A DNA stretch of 64,000 bases, taken from positions 868,001-932,000 of the forward strand of contig OZ244877.1 in NCBI GenBank assembly GCA_965221145.1, in the 5' to 3' direction. The stretch is from Bin5 sp965221145. GTDB taxonomy: Bacteria; Chloroflexota; Anaerolineae; Caldilineales; Caldilineaceae. Shown here piece after piece: positions 1-9,161 of this stretch. Position numbers and translations under genes: made by a program. The notes beneath the pieces are model-generated. The model saw only the letters and a list, made by a program, of their open reading frames with translations. It ran no database searches and had not been told where the DNA came from. Position 1 is the stretch's first letter. Every line of letters starts with the position of its first letter.

Positions 1-24
1 TGGGGCAGGCGTAGGGGCGAGAAA

Positions 25-58
25 GGAGAAGTGAGGAGAGAGAACACCTCACTTCTCC
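25..58 (-). terminator. Terminator-like hairpin after the SPFH gene
   Basis: A perfect 12-bp stem (GGAGAAGTGAGG at 25-36 with CCTCACTTCTCC at 47-58) lies 16 bp past the stop of the reverse-strand SPFH gene. On the minus strand it is followed by a pyrimidine-rich stretch. Probable intrinsic terminator of the NfeD-SPFH operon. Confidence 0.6.
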
Positions 59-73
59 ATTTCTTGATCTTGG

Positions 74-979
74 CTACTGGCTGCTACTGCCGTTCTCGTT
101 CTTATCGTTGAACAACTCCCTCACGCCTCCCAGCGCGCCCATCACCCCGGTCGCCTCGTAGGGCAGAAAAATCTTTGAGGCTTCGCCGTTGGCCATTACC
201 TTCAGCGCCTCCAGATACTGAATGGCGATCAGCTTGTCGTCCGGTTCCGCGTCTTTGATGGCGTTGAAAACGGTCGTAATGGCGTTTCCCTGACCGGTGG
301 CTTCCACTTCCAGCTTATAGCGCTCGGCGTCGGCCACCCGTTTGACCGCCTCCGCTTGGCCTTCCGCGGACAGAATCTGGGCTTGGCGATCGCCGTCGGC
401 CTCAAGAACCGCGGCTCGCTTCTCGCGTTCGGCCCTCATCTGTCCGTGCATCGCCTGGGTGACATCGGCGGGTGGGTCGATGCGTTTGATCTCCACGCGC
501 ACGACGCGCACACCCCATTTGTCGGTGGCGTCGTCCAACACCTCGCGCAGCTTGGCGTTGATATGATCGCGGCTGGTCAGGGCGACATCCAGTTCCAGTT
601 CGCCGACCACATTACGCAGATTCGTCTGCGCCAGTTTGGTGGCCGCGTTGTAGAAATCAGCTACATTGTAGACCAGCTTGACCGGGTCGGTCGCCTCAAA
701 GTAGACGATCGCATCGACGGTGACGACCACATTGTCCTTCGTAATTACCTCCTGGGGCGGCACGTCAACGACCTGTTCCCGCATATCCACCTTCTGAATC
801 GAGTCAATGAAGGGGATGATCAGAGTAAGGCCCGGCTGGATTGTGCGTTGGTAGCGCCCCAACCGCTCGACAACCCCCTTCTGGTATGGTTGCACAATGC
901 GAATGCTGGCAATGGCAACAATAAACACGAACAGGGCGAGGACCGCCAGAATGATAATTGGCACGATTGCTGCTGACAT
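74..979 (-). CDS. SPFH/Band 7 (stomatin/QmcA-like) membrane protein
   Basis: A 301-residue stomatin/prohibitin-family protein. One N-terminal membrane segment (about residues 5-27) is followed by the SPFH domain, which opens with the family motif VERLGRYQRTIQPGL and includes VDMREQVVDVPPQEVITKDN. A charged coiled-coil tail with REKRAAVLEADG runs through residues 180-235. Family members scaffold membrane microdomains and protease or transporter complexes. The start is set by GGAGAAACGAA upstream of ATG. It lies 15 bp downstream of an NfeD gene, and that pairing is the usual partner arrangement for this family. Confidence 0.93.
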   Translation of the reverse strand: MSAAIVPIIILAVLALFVFIVAIASIRIVQPYQKGVVERLGRYQRTIQPGLTLIIPFIDSIQKVDMREQVVDVPPQEVITKDNVVVTVDAIVYFEATDPVKLVYNVADFYNAATKLAQTNLRNVVGELELDVALTSRDHINAKLREVLDDATDKWGVRVVRVEIKRIDPPADVTQAMHGQMRAEREKRAAVLEADGDRQAQILSAEGQAEAVKRVADAERYKLEVEATGQGNAITTVFNAIKDAEPDDKLIAIQYLEALKVMANGEASKIFLPYEATGVMGALGGVRELFNDKNENGSSSQ

Positions 980-994
980 TTCGTTTCTCCTTTG

Positions 995-1501
995 CTATGC
1001 GGCGGGCTCGCTCTGCTCCTCCGAATCCGCCTGCTCTTTATCGACCGCGTTGTCCGCTGCCCGAACCTGTAGGCGCACACCGTCTACGCCCAATACCTTC
1101 ACGACTTCTCCGACCTCCAGTTGTTCTCCATCCAGCGATTCGGCGCGCCATCTCTCGCTTTCCAGCCGCACCATGCCTGTGTTGGCAATCGGGTCAACCG
1201 TTTGCAGGACGACCGCCCACTTGCCGATCATCCGGTTGCCGGCGATCTGCTGAACGCCCGGCCGCGAAATGCGATCGGCGAAGGGCCGCGCCAACAGCAC
1301 GACAACTGCCGAAACAACGATGAAGGTCAAGATCTGCCATGCCAGGCCCGCTCCCAGAAAGGCCACCAATGCCGCGCCGAGCGCGCCGATGCCGAAACAG
1401 AGCAGCACGATCCCGGCGGTGAATACCTCCGTCACGAAAAAGAATATGGCTACGACAATCCACGCCCAACGAAGCAGTTCATTGATGTTTTCGTTCAACA
1501 C
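995..1501 (-). CDS. NfeD-like membrane protein (short form)
   Basis: A 168-residue short-type NfeD protein. Hydrophobic helices occupy roughly residues 10-75 and a C-terminal OB-fold (about 85-150) contains the GKWAVVLQTVDP and LEVGEVVKVLGVDGVRL segments. There is no ClpP-like protease domain, so this is the truncated class. Short NfeD proteins act with SPFH proteins in membrane-domain organisation. The gene is directly upstream of the SPFH gene on the same strand and is probably its operon partner. The last 25 residues are acidic and look disordered. Confidence 0.88.
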   Translation of the reverse strand: MLNENINELLRWAWIVVAIFFFVTEVFTAGIVLLCFGIGALGAALVAFLGAGLAWQILTFIVVSAVVVLLARPFADRISRPGVQQIAGNRMIGKWAVVLQTVDPIANTGMVRLESERWRAESLDGEQLEVGEVVKVLGVDGVRLQVRAADNAVDKEQADSEEQSEPAA

Positions 1502-2118
1502 GGTCTCCTCCGGTCACTCTGGGGGAAAGAGATTACAAGTTTGCCCCGGCTCTGCCTGCGCTGACGCTCCCATCCGTGGCGCGCAATCTGATTCCTGACT
1601 TCCCATTCAGTATAGGCGAATTCAGGGCCGTTACCTAACAGCAAGCTGACATTCAGCCGACGCGCAACTGAAATGTCCCCCAAGAAATGCAAAAGACCGA
1701 GCAACCGCCATTGCATGCCCGGTCTTTCGGCGTGAAAGGTATATCGAAAAGTGAGTTGCGAGGTCTTTTCTCCTCTTCGCTCCCTTCAGCTAATGTGAAT
1801 TCAATTGGGCACAAAGACTTTTCGCAAGTGCTGCACCTTGGGGGGCCAGTAGGCGTCCCTTGCGTCTCGTCGTCTCTTACGCGATACGCAAGGGGAAAAG
1901 CGTATTTTCAATGCAAACGCACGGTAGAAAGAAGAGGTGTTCTAATACTACAACCGCAGTTCAGTGAAATGTGGTTCTATCTGCGAAAATGAGGGTGGAT
2001 CAGGGCAAGCAGAAGAGTCATTGGACTGTACGAATTGGACAGATGGGCGGTAGAATAGGCTCGCTACAGCTGTCGCCTACGCCATTTTGATGCCTCGTCT
2101 ACCTCTGATTTTCTCTAA
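1502..2118. other. Gap without a supported gene
   Basis: No reading frame here has a ribosome site or a recognisable product. The stretch holds a truncated end of the 118-bp repeat family (about 1791-1826) and two heptamer units, TACGCGA and TACGCAA (1878-1891). It looks like degraded repeat DNA. Confidence 0.6.
1791..1826. repeat. Truncated end of the TA-flanked repeat family
   Basis: The sequence beginning TAATGTGAATTCAATTGG matches the left end of the complete copy at 2286-2403 (TAATGTAAGTTCAATTTG), including the following AAGACTTTT. No matching right end was found nearby, so this is a remnant. Confidence 0.5.
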
Positions 2119-2259
2119 GAAGCTGTTTGAAAAGTAACGCGTATCGCCCAGATAGGCCGAAAACAACCGTCGGAAAGCAGTCAGATCCTTCATCTGCACG
2201 CCATAATTCGTATCAATTGCGCCGTTTTGCCCTTAGCTTTACCCTTTTCAAACAGGCTC
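2119..2259. mobile_element. Non-autonomous IS-like element (141 bp, TAA flanks)
   Basis: Ends GAAGCTGTTTGAAAAG and, on the reverse complement, GAGCCTGTTTGAAAAG form an inverted repeat, with TAA directly on both sides (2116-2118 and 2260-2262). It has no coding capacity. The ends resemble those of IS5-family elements (IS1031/IS427 type, which duplicate short TA-containing targets), so it is probably a MITE of that family. The family assignment is from memory of typical ends. Confidence 0.55.
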
Positions 2260-2285
2260 TAACGCCGTAACTGCGGTTGTCGTAC

Positions 2286-2403
2286 TAATGTAAGTTCAAT
2301 TTGAAACCAAGACTTTTCACACGGCCTTCATCCTAGATTTGCGGGCGGCTCGTCCGCTTTTCCGCTACTATCAAGTTCTTGGTCTCATTTGGGATCTACA
2401 TTA
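2286..2403. repeat. TA-flanked MITE-like repeat, copy 1
   Basis: A 118-bp unit running from TAATGTA to TACATTA, with imperfect inverted ends of about 30 bp; both arms carry a GAAACCAAGACTT- or GAGACCAAGAACTT-like word. The centre holds a GCGGGCGG/CCGC hairpin. It differs at one internal base from copy 2 (4307-4421). Its right edge abuts a tRNA-Ala 3' half. No coding capacity. Confidence 0.8.
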
Positions 2404-2453
2404 ACGCTACAATCGCACTGTAGTGGCCAAGGGTTCGAGTCCCTTTAGCTCCA
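2404..2453 (+). pseudogene. tRNA-Ala(CGC) 3' half (truncated tRNA)
   Basis: From 2407 the sequence folds as an anticodon arm (stem CTACA/TGTAG, loop ATCGCAC, T33 before anticodon CGC), a 5-nt variable loop, a T arm (AAGGG, TTCGAGT, CCCTT) and the acceptor 3' strand TAGCTCC plus A, the typical tRNA-Ala 3' end. The D arm and 5' acceptor strand are missing: a MITE-like repeat ends three bases before the anticodon stem. It cannot give a mature tRNA. Confidence 0.7.
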
Positions 2454-2550
2454 CCGAACTGGCAAAGTCAAGAACTTTGATTCTGCGGTTCAGGCTGGCA
2501 ATATGATCCGTGAAGCATGATACCGAACGCGAGGCCCGAACTGTATCAGC

Positions 2551-3335
2551 TTAGTCCCACCGGAACAGTCGTACGCTGGCGGCGACGCAGACGGCCGCCA
2601 ACCCTCCCAGGTAGGCGAAGGAGACCCAGATAGGCAAGCCGACAGTCGTTTCTGCGTCCCAGGTCGCGCCCAACCAGAGGTACGTGAGCAGATCAAAAGA
2701 GTGTGTCAGGGGCAGCCAGTCGCCTACCACGCTGAGTGCGATAGGGAACGACTCCCTCGGACCGAATGCGCCGCTCAGCACGTACATGGGAGCGAACAAG
2801 ACAAGTCCTAATCCCAACGCTGTCTTTACGTTGCGAATGCGGGCGGTAATGGCCGTCCCCAAAGCGGCAAACGCCATGTACGAGACGAATATCGCCAGCG
2901 CCACCAACGCCGCGTTGCCCACGAAGCGTATGTCGAATACCTGCCATCCCACGACGAGCATGAGAGCCAGGGATGACAGGATGACCGCGCCGCCCACCGC
3001 CAGTGGCGCGATGATGAGCATGTAGGATGGCATGGGCGTAACCCTGTAACGCCGGAATACCCCGTGTTGGCGAAACTCCACCAACCTCTGCGGCAACGCG
3101 ATGATGCCGAAGACCGCGGTCACCCAAGCGATATTGCCCGCGAGCAGGACGTCTCTCACGTGGAACATTTCCTCAATGCCAGCGTCCCTTTCCACCGGAA
3201 TCTCGGTGTTGCCAACCGAGAATCCCAGAGCGAGAAAGACCGCCAAGGGCAGTATCACGGACATGAACATGGCCCCAGGCTCGCGCAGCGCCATGAGTAG
3301 CTCGGTATAGATCAGTCGGCGAAGGGCTGTGTTGT

Positions 3336-3339
<4 letters not shown>
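2551..3339 (-). CDS. ABC-2 type transporter permease
   Basis: A 262-residue integral membrane protein with six predicted helices. It resembles the DrrB/NatB-type ABC-2 permeases that pair with a separate ATPase for drug, lipid or polysaccharide export. Features include an N-terminal amphipathic segment, a helix around residues 20-45, and an extracytoplasmic stretch before VLLAGNIAWVTAVFGI. The start ATG overlaps the stop of the upstream ATPase gene by 4 bp, so the two are translationally coupled. Substrate cannot be told from sequence. Confidence 0.88.
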
Positions 3340-4283
<944 letters not shown>

Positions 4284-4306
4284 GCGTCTCCTCCGATCAC
4301 ATCTCT

Positions 4307-4421
4307 TAATGTAAGTTCAATTTGAAACCAAGACTTTTCACACGGCCTTCATCCTAGATTTGCGGGCGGCTCGCCCGCTTTTCCGCTACTATCAAGTTCT
4401 TGGTCTCATTTGGGATCTACA
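4307..4421. repeat. TA-flanked MITE-like repeat, copy 2
   Basis: This is the same unit as 2286-2403 in the same orientation, with one internal substitution and loss of the last three bases of the right end. It lies 23 bp upstream of the ABC ATPase start, so it probably forms part of that operon's upstream region. Confidence 0.8.
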
Positions 4422-4455
4422 GTCGTATGGCATCGAATCATCAGTTCATGTAAAC

Positions 4456-4567
4456 TGATGTAAGTCGCAAATGAGATCAAGAACTCGCGAAATTCGCGAG
4501 AGTATGAGAGATTCCTGTGTTCCAATTGCGAAGCTATCGCAAAAGGTTGTGGTTTCAGAATACATTA
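4456..4567. repeat. TA-flanked MITE-like repeat, diverged copy 3
   Basis: The unit starts TGATGTAAGTCGCAAATGAG, followed by ATCAAGAACT, and ends GGTTTCAGAATACATTA. Both ends match the family ends imperfectly. Its last 30 bp or so were copied with the adjacent 197-bp duplication, so the same end recurs at 4733-4764. Confidence 0.55.
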
Positions 4568-4929
4568 GATCCAATTCTGATCCTGCAGGAAGCTTGTCAG
4601 GCCGGGGATCGCGAACCGCTTGCCCTGATAGGCCTGATAGCCGTAGTAGACCAGGGCCAGGAAGGCCATCAACACCAGCAGGAGGGTGAGACAGAACACG
4701 ACGCTCACGATCAGCCAGCCGATGACGGGCACATCGCAAAAGGTTGTGGTTTCAGAATACATTAGATCCAGTTCTGATCCTGCAGAAAGCTCGTCAGGCC
4801 GGGGATCGCGAACCGCTTGCCCTGGTAGGCCTGATAGCCGTAGTAAACCAGGGCCAGGAAGGCCATCAACACCAGCAATGGAGTGAGGCAGATCACGACG
4901 CTCACGATCAGAAAGCCGATGATAGGCAC
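4536..4929. repeat. 197-bp direct duplication covering the 3' end of the DUF4870 gene
   Basis: Two head-to-tail copies start at 4536 and 4733. Each contains the end of a TA-flanked repeat and the last 54 or so codons of the adjacent reverse-strand membrane gene, up to its stop. The copies differ at scattered sites, yet the outer copy still reads as protein: PVIGWLIVSVVFCL against PIIGFLIVSVVICL, with an identical tail. Because 197 is not a multiple of three, the outer copy lies out of frame with the gene and is not an extension of it. Confidence 0.8.
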
Positions 4930-5373
4930 GAAGGCCATAATCGTCGAGCCGATACCCATCATCAGACCCAACAGAATGAAGGTCAGCGACAAAGCCAGGC
5001 TCTGGATGGCGTGGAAGCGCTGGAACGGGCGCTTCTTGCTGCTTGCGCTCAACAGCACCAGAATCGGCATCACCAGAGGAATCAACACCTGCGTAACATA
5101 GCACAGCAGCGCAATCAACCGGTCATCACTGTCAGCGGATATGTCGATGGCGGCATCGTGCATGAATTCGCCGCGCCGCAGGGATTCGGCTGCTGCGCCG
5201 GCCTGCGTGCGGGCCGAGTCTGCGAACTGCTCGGCGGGGGTCGGCTCATCTGGTGCGCCGCTGCCGGCGTCTTCCATACCGTCAACCGCCTCTGCGTCCG
5301 CCGCCTCGACTTCACCCGGCTCCGTCTGCGGGAAACTCTCTTCGAACTGCTGCTCGTCTTTGTTGTTTTCCAC
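4762..5373 (-). CDS. DUF4870/Tic20-like membrane protein
   Basis: A 203-residue protein with an acidic, disordered N-terminal half (about residues 1-90) and a DUF4870-like C-terminal domain with three or four helices. The domain runs from DDRLIALLCYVTQVL to a conserved tail YYGYQAYQGKRFAIPG. The GTG at 5373 is chosen because GGGAG precedes it by 7 bp; the frame is open for another 63 codons without a good site. The function of the family is unknown. The stop codon TAA is the outermost trinucleotide of a MITE-like repeat end. Confidence 0.75.
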   Translation of the reverse strand: MENNKDEQQFEESFPQTEPGEVEAADAEAVDGMEDAGSGAPDEPTPAEQFADSARTQAGAAAESLRRGEFMHDAAIDISADSDDRLIALLCYVTQVLIPLVMPILVLLSASSKKRPFQRFHAIQSLALSLTFILLGLMMGIGSTIMAFVPIIGFLIVSVVICLTPLLVLMAFLALVYYGYQAYQGKRFAIPGLTSFLQDQNWI

Positions 5374-5615
5374 GGCTTTTCTCCCTTTGCCCGCTGCGAA
5401 CGTGTCAGGTCGCCGCCAAATGTCCGACAATCTGGCTTCGACGGCAACCTGTTGCATGCGATCGGAAGCGTCTTTCCAACTGGGTAGAACCCATAACCCA
5501 CTCTTCACAACATCCAGACCTCGCGGGAGGCGTCTGAATGCTGCCATGATTACTTTACGCACGTTTCCGCCGAAAGTTTCAGATCAGCTTCGATGTATGT
5601 GCTACAATAGCGCTC

Positions 5616-6629
5616 ATGGTCGATCTGCCGACAGTTCCCCAAACGGAAGTTAAGAACACGATTCGCATCGTCTTTATGGGCACGCCGTCCTTTGCGCTGT
5701 ATTCGCTGTCGGCCCTGCACGGTTCGGCGTCGCAGGGCGGTTGGCAGGTCGTAGGCGTTGTCACCCAGCCGGATCGACGGGCCGGCCGCGGCAAAAAGCT
5801 GATCGCTGGGCCTGTCAAGACGTTCGCCCTGGAAGAGCGCCTGCCTGTGTTGCAGCCGGAGAGCCTGCGAAACAGTGGCGCGCCCGGGGAGTCGGGCCAG
5901 CGGGACACGCTGGAAGAACTGCGCATGTTGGCGCCGGATCTGATCGTTGTGGCCGCCTACGGGCAGATTCTGCCGCGGCCCGTGCTGGAGATCCCGACGT
6001 TCGGATGCCTGAATGTACACGCCAGCCTGCTGCCCGCCTACCGCGGCGCGTCCCCCATCACCGCGGCGCTCCTGGACGGCCTGACAGAGACCGGCGTGAC
6101 GATCATGCTGATGGACGAGGGCATGGACGCCGGGCCGATGCTGTCCCAGGCGCGGCTGCCGATCCGGGCGGACGATACGACCGCCTCGCTCGACCAACGG
6201 CTGGCGGCCCGCGGCGCAGAGTTGCTCATCGCGACGCTCCCCGGCTGGCTGGCCGGTGATGTCGCGCCGGTCGCCCAGTCCGATCTGCCCGGTGAGCCGT
6301 CCATCTGCCGACTGGTGAAGAAGCAGGACGGTAGTATCGACTGGTCGCTGCCGGCGGAGCGCATCGAGCGCATGATTCGCGCCTACGCTCCCTGGCCGAC
6401 CGCCTTTACCAGTTGGAAGGGGCACAACTTCAAGCTGTGGCAGACCGGCGTGATCGCGGGCAACGCCGCGCCCGGCCTTGTGGTCGCGGCCGACAGCCTG
6501 GTCGCCGTGGGAACAGGTGACGGGCTGCTGACGCTGCATGAGGTTCAGCCGGCCGGAAAAAGGCGGATGACAGTTACCGCATTTCTCAACGGCGCACCGG
6601 ATTTTGTCGGCTCCCGTCTGGGTGGTTGA
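5616..6629 (+). CDS. fmt: Methionyl-tRNA formyltransferase
   Basis: A 337-residue enzyme that formylates initiator Met-tRNA using 10-formyl-tetrahydrofolate. The N-terminal formyltransferase domain has VFMGTPSFA, the catalytic Asn-His segment LNVHASLLPAYRGASPI, and the Asp of MDEGMDAGPM. The C-terminal OB-like tRNA-binding domain covers about residues 225-325. There is a 17-residue N-terminal extension before the usual start. A TACAAT at 5603-5608 lies 7 bp before the ATG with no Shine-Dalgarno, so a leaderless transcript is possible. Confidence 0.95.
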   Translation: MVDLPTVPQTEVKNTIRIVFMGTPSFALYSLSALHGSASQGGWQVVGVVTQPDRRAGRGKKLIAGPVKTFALEERLPVLQPESLRNSGAPGESGQRDTLEELRMLAPDLIVVAAYGQILPRPVLEIPTFGCLNVHASLLPAYRGASPITAALLDGLTETGVTIMLMDEGMDAGPMLSQARLPIRADDTTASLDQRLAARGAELLIATLPGWLAGDVAPVAQSDLPGEPSICRLVKKQDGSIDWSLPAERIERMIRAYAPWPTAFTSWKGHNFKLWQTGVIAGNAAPGLVVAADSLVAVGTGDGLLTLHEVQPAGKRRMTVTAFLNGAPDFVGSRLGG

Positions 6630-6843
6630 CCGTCCAGATGCCGGATGCGGGTTACAGCGCGCGTCACTGATGATCGCGACGCAAGCAGAAGGACAAGGGG
6701 CTGAGATTCGCCGCTAGGATCAGGCACGGGAATCGTGATAGAATGCGCTTAAATCAGTTGTGCTGTGCGCAGTCGCTATGCCGGAGGAAGGGATTTTTTC
6801 CCGAAAACCTCTCGGCCAACTGATCAACAGGACAAAACTTAAA

Positions 6844-7785
6844 ATGGAATCCAGAGAAGCCTTGCGCGATCCAATTCAAACCAAGGTAGATTCAACCCAA
6901 TCGAGCGGGGCCGCTCAAACACATGCTGCGACGCCCGACACGCCTGTCAATCCGTTGGCGCCCGACGATGGTCGCCGCGTCACCTTAGAGGAATACTGGG
7001 CCAAGTGGTATGAACATCCCTACCCTGACATCGACGTCAGCTATGAATGGAACAACGGCATACTGGAGGCCAAGCCCTTGTCCAATAAGCCTCAGCTTGA
7101 TCTGGGAAACTGGTTTCTCGACCTTTTGCGCCGTTTCTTGGAAACGCACGAGATCGCAGAACTGATCAATATGGAGACCGGCTTTTTCATGACGATGATG
7201 GACTCTGAGGAGCCGGCCGCGACGCGTAGAGCGGTGCGAAAGCCAGACATCGGCATAATTCTGCATAGCAACCCGGTCTCTTGGGGACGCATTGACCAGC
7301 GCTCCTTTGCAGGGGTCTGCGACGCCGTTGTGGAATTTCTGTCCGATTCCACGCAGATAGAGGTGCGGCGGGACACCGAGGAGAAGAAGCGGGACTATGC
7401 GCTGGCCGGGGTAAAGGAGTACACTATTCTCGACCCCAGCGGCGAACACATGCACTTCTACCGACTCACGGCTGCGGGTCGCTACGAGGAGATCCAGCTC
7501 GATGCCGGTGGAGTGATCCACTCGGAAGTGCTGCCCGGCTTTCAGTTTCGGCTGGAGGATCTGCAGCGGCAACCGGAACTGGCGGAGTTGGCTCTGGGCG
7601 AGGTGTATTCAGGCTTTGTCATACCCGATTTTCAGATCGCTGTCACCAGGGCCGAAAGGGCAGAGCAACAGGCGGCCCTGGCAGAGCAGCGAGCAGAAGA
7701 CGAAGCAGCCGCCCGCCGAGAAGCCGAAGAACGGATGCAAGCGATGGCAGCCGAATTGGCCCGCCTGCGCCAACAATCCTCCTGA
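6844..7785 (+). CDS. Uma2-family (DUF820) PD-(D/E)XK-type protein
   Basis: A protein of about 313 residues with the Uma2 restriction-endonuclease-like fold. It carries the RKPDIGIIL strand, the VEFLSDST segment and KRDYALAGVKEYTILDP, matching the family's catalytic core. A C-terminal coiled coil rich in Ala/Glu/Arg (about residues 265-310) follows. The frame also contains ATGs at 6760 and 6778; 6844 is chosen because the family core begins soon after it, but no start has a strong ribosome site. Uma2 proteins are abundant in Chloroflexota and cyanobacteria; their role is unsettled. Confidence 0.8.
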   Translation: MESREALRDPIQTKVDSTQSSGAAQTHAATPDTPVNPLAPDDGRRVTLEEYWAKWYEHPYPDIDVSYEWNNGILEAKPLSNKPQLDLGNWFLDLLRRFLETHEIAELINMETGFFMTMMDSEEPAATRRAVRKPDIGIILHSNPVSWGRIDQRSFAGVCDAVVEFLSDSTQIEVRRDTEEKKRDYALAGVKEYTILDPSGEHMHFYRLTAAGRYEEIQLDAGGVIHSEVLPGFQFRLEDLQRQPELAELALGEVYSGFVIPDFQIAVTRAERAEQQAALAEQRAEDEAAARREAEERMQAMAAELARLRQQSS

Positions 7786-7875
7786 ACGCCCGAAACCGGT
7801 ATCCTCTCACCCATCGCCTGCCATCCTGTCCATCCACAAATCCCGCGTATCCTGGTTCTGACAATGTATGCTCAA

Positions 7876-7902
7876 TATTTGGGATGTAACCCCTAGTGCG
7901 GG
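7876..7902. repeat. Short GGATGTAACCCCTAGTGCG repeat
   Basis: The word GGATGTAACCCCTAGTGCG recurs at about 8720-8738. The two bracket the repeat nest between the Uma2 gene and tRNA-Pro. No function is visible. Confidence 0.5.
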
Positions 7903-8031
7903 TGTATCCAGGATTATTGTGGGTGCATGCCAATTGATTGTCCGTCAAGTGAGGCCAAACCCATCGACCTGGTCGAAGCCGCCAATGGTCAGGCAAATCT
8001 TCCCAATGATCTGGGATACGCCCTGTGAGAG

Positions 8032-8133
8032 GGGTGCATCCCAGATTTGGGGTTGTCCAGAGTAGCGGGCTGAGCATCCCAGCGTAACTCCCCAGAGGTA
8101 GCCAGAAACTCGCCCCCATTTTGGGATGCACCC
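8032..8133. repeat. 102-bp element, left member of a perfect inverted pair
   Basis: The unit begins GGGTGCATCCCA and ends TGGGATGCACCC, so it has 12-bp terminal inverted repeats. Its reverse complement is identical base for base to 8567-8668. Non-coding. Confidence 0.85.
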
Positions 8134-8149
8134 TGTGAGAGGCCCGGCC

Positions 8150-8329
8150 GCACACCAGTACAAGAGTGTGGTACAATGTCTGACGTGCAGGCATCCGGCC
8201 GAGCCAGACCCCGTTGCACTCCCTGGCCGCCTGCCGGCAGCGACGGCCTCCGCAAACGCAAAAGAGACGTTCCCCTTCGTATAGTAATCGAGAGGGGGGG
8301 GGGTAAAAGCGGACAAAGCGGACATTTTT
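8150..8329 (-). repeat. About 180-bp dispersed repeat, copy 1
   Basis: Read on the minus strand, it starts AAAAATGTCCGCTTTGTCCG, runs through a C9-10 tract and CTATACGAA, then GGCAGGCGGCCAGGG and TACCACACT, and stops against a GGGTGCATCC end. The same order of landmarks occurs on the plus strand at 22331-22510. There is no sustained reading frame, so it may be a structured RNA or a deleted mobile element. Confidence 0.65.
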
Positions 8330-8439
8330 CCCTGAACGTTTAGTAGAATGGCGCTCATATAGCGGAGCGGTAGCGTATTCATGACTGGCGCTCGGGTGCC
8401 CTCTAGGCGCGCGAAGCGGTAGCGCATCCAACCATTCCT

Positions 8440-8499
8440 TTTGAAGATTTTTTGGCGGACTTGTCTTCCATTGGCGCGCCACTACAAAAAACTGTCAAA
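8440..8499. repeat. TTTGAAGATTTTTTG palindromic repeat, degenerate copy
   Basis: A 60-bp unit starting TTTGAAGATTTTTTGGCGGA and ending CAAAAAACTGTCAAA. It is a diverged member of the 58-bp palindrome found at 33353, 42690 and 46988. Confidence 0.6.
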
Positions 8500-8566
8500 C
8501 CCGCCGTCAAAACGTCCGCATCCAGACCTGGGAATCTCTTCCTCTGTCAACTACAGGTCAAGCCAA

Positions 8567-8668
8567 GGGTGCATCCCAAAATGGGGGCGAGTTTCTGGCT
8601 ACCTCTGGGGAGTTACGCTGGGATGCTCAGCCCGCTACTCTGGACAACCCCAAATCTGGGATGCACCC
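8567..8668. repeat. 102-bp element, right member of a perfect inverted pair
   Basis: Exact reverse complement of 8032-8133; the two are separated by 433 bp. The complete lack of divergence between non-coding copies points to a recent duplication or ongoing gene conversion. Confidence 0.85.
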
Positions 8669-8748
8669 CAGGCCAACCTGCCAACGCAACGGCTCCTGCC
8701 ATCATCGCCCAAAAATTTCGGATGTAACCCCTAGTGCGCGATCCGATT

Positions 8749-8776
8749 TTGCAGGGCTATCGCCGCGTGATATACT
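8749..8776 (+). promoter_or_regulatory. Probable promoter of tRNA-Pro
   Basis: TTGCAG (8749-8754), a 16-bp spacer and TATACT (8771-8776) resemble a sigma-70 promoter. It ends 11 bp before the mature tRNA 5' end. Confidence 0.5.
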
Positions 8777-8787
8777 CATGCCTGTGT

Positions 8788-8863
<76 letters not shown>

Positions 8864-8872
8864 TGAATGCAA

Positions 8873-8921
8873 AGGGAGATGACATCGTTGGGCGTGCAAT
8901 TGCGATGTCATCTCCCTTTTC
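8873..8921 (+). terminator. Intrinsic terminator after tRNA-Pro
   Basis: A long perfect stem (AGGGAGATGACATCG with CGATGTCATCTCCCT) closes a 15-nt loop and is followed by TTTTC. It lies 11 bp after the tRNA. Confidence 0.9.
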
Positions 8922-9074
8922 TTGATCCCCACGCATCCCCTTTTCTTGGCGAACGCACCACAACCAGTTGTCGCCATCTGGTATAATTTTGAGACGTTAC
9001 AACGCGTCAACTCCCCCGTCTGCCAGAAGTTGCCGGTTTCCCAGTGCAAAAGGAGTCACTTATGCAAGTACTAA

Positions 9075-9161
9075 GTAACTGTCCGTTTTTAACTTAACGG
9101 TTTCGTTCGACAGACCAGTCCAAGCTTGATTGAAATCGCTACGTTGTTTGCGGACAGTTAC
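9075..9161. mobile_element. 87-bp MITE with TAA target duplication
   Basis: Perfect 11-bp ends GTAACTGTCCG/CGGACAGTTAC continue as an imperfect inverted repeat of about 30 bp. TAA flanks both ends (9072-9074 and 9162-9164). No coding capacity; it interrupts the gene at 9062-9895. Confidence 0.85.

Noticed and set aside
1687..1992. A 101-codon open frame in the gap after the NfeD gene
   Set aside because: No ribosome site, crosses a repeat remnant and heptamer units, and has no protein-like pattern.
8440..8668. Phase-variable promoter or invertase site
   Set aside because: Inverted repeats are present, but no recombinase gene or promoter reading into a gene is seen nearby; kept only as a possible flip of non-coding DNA.
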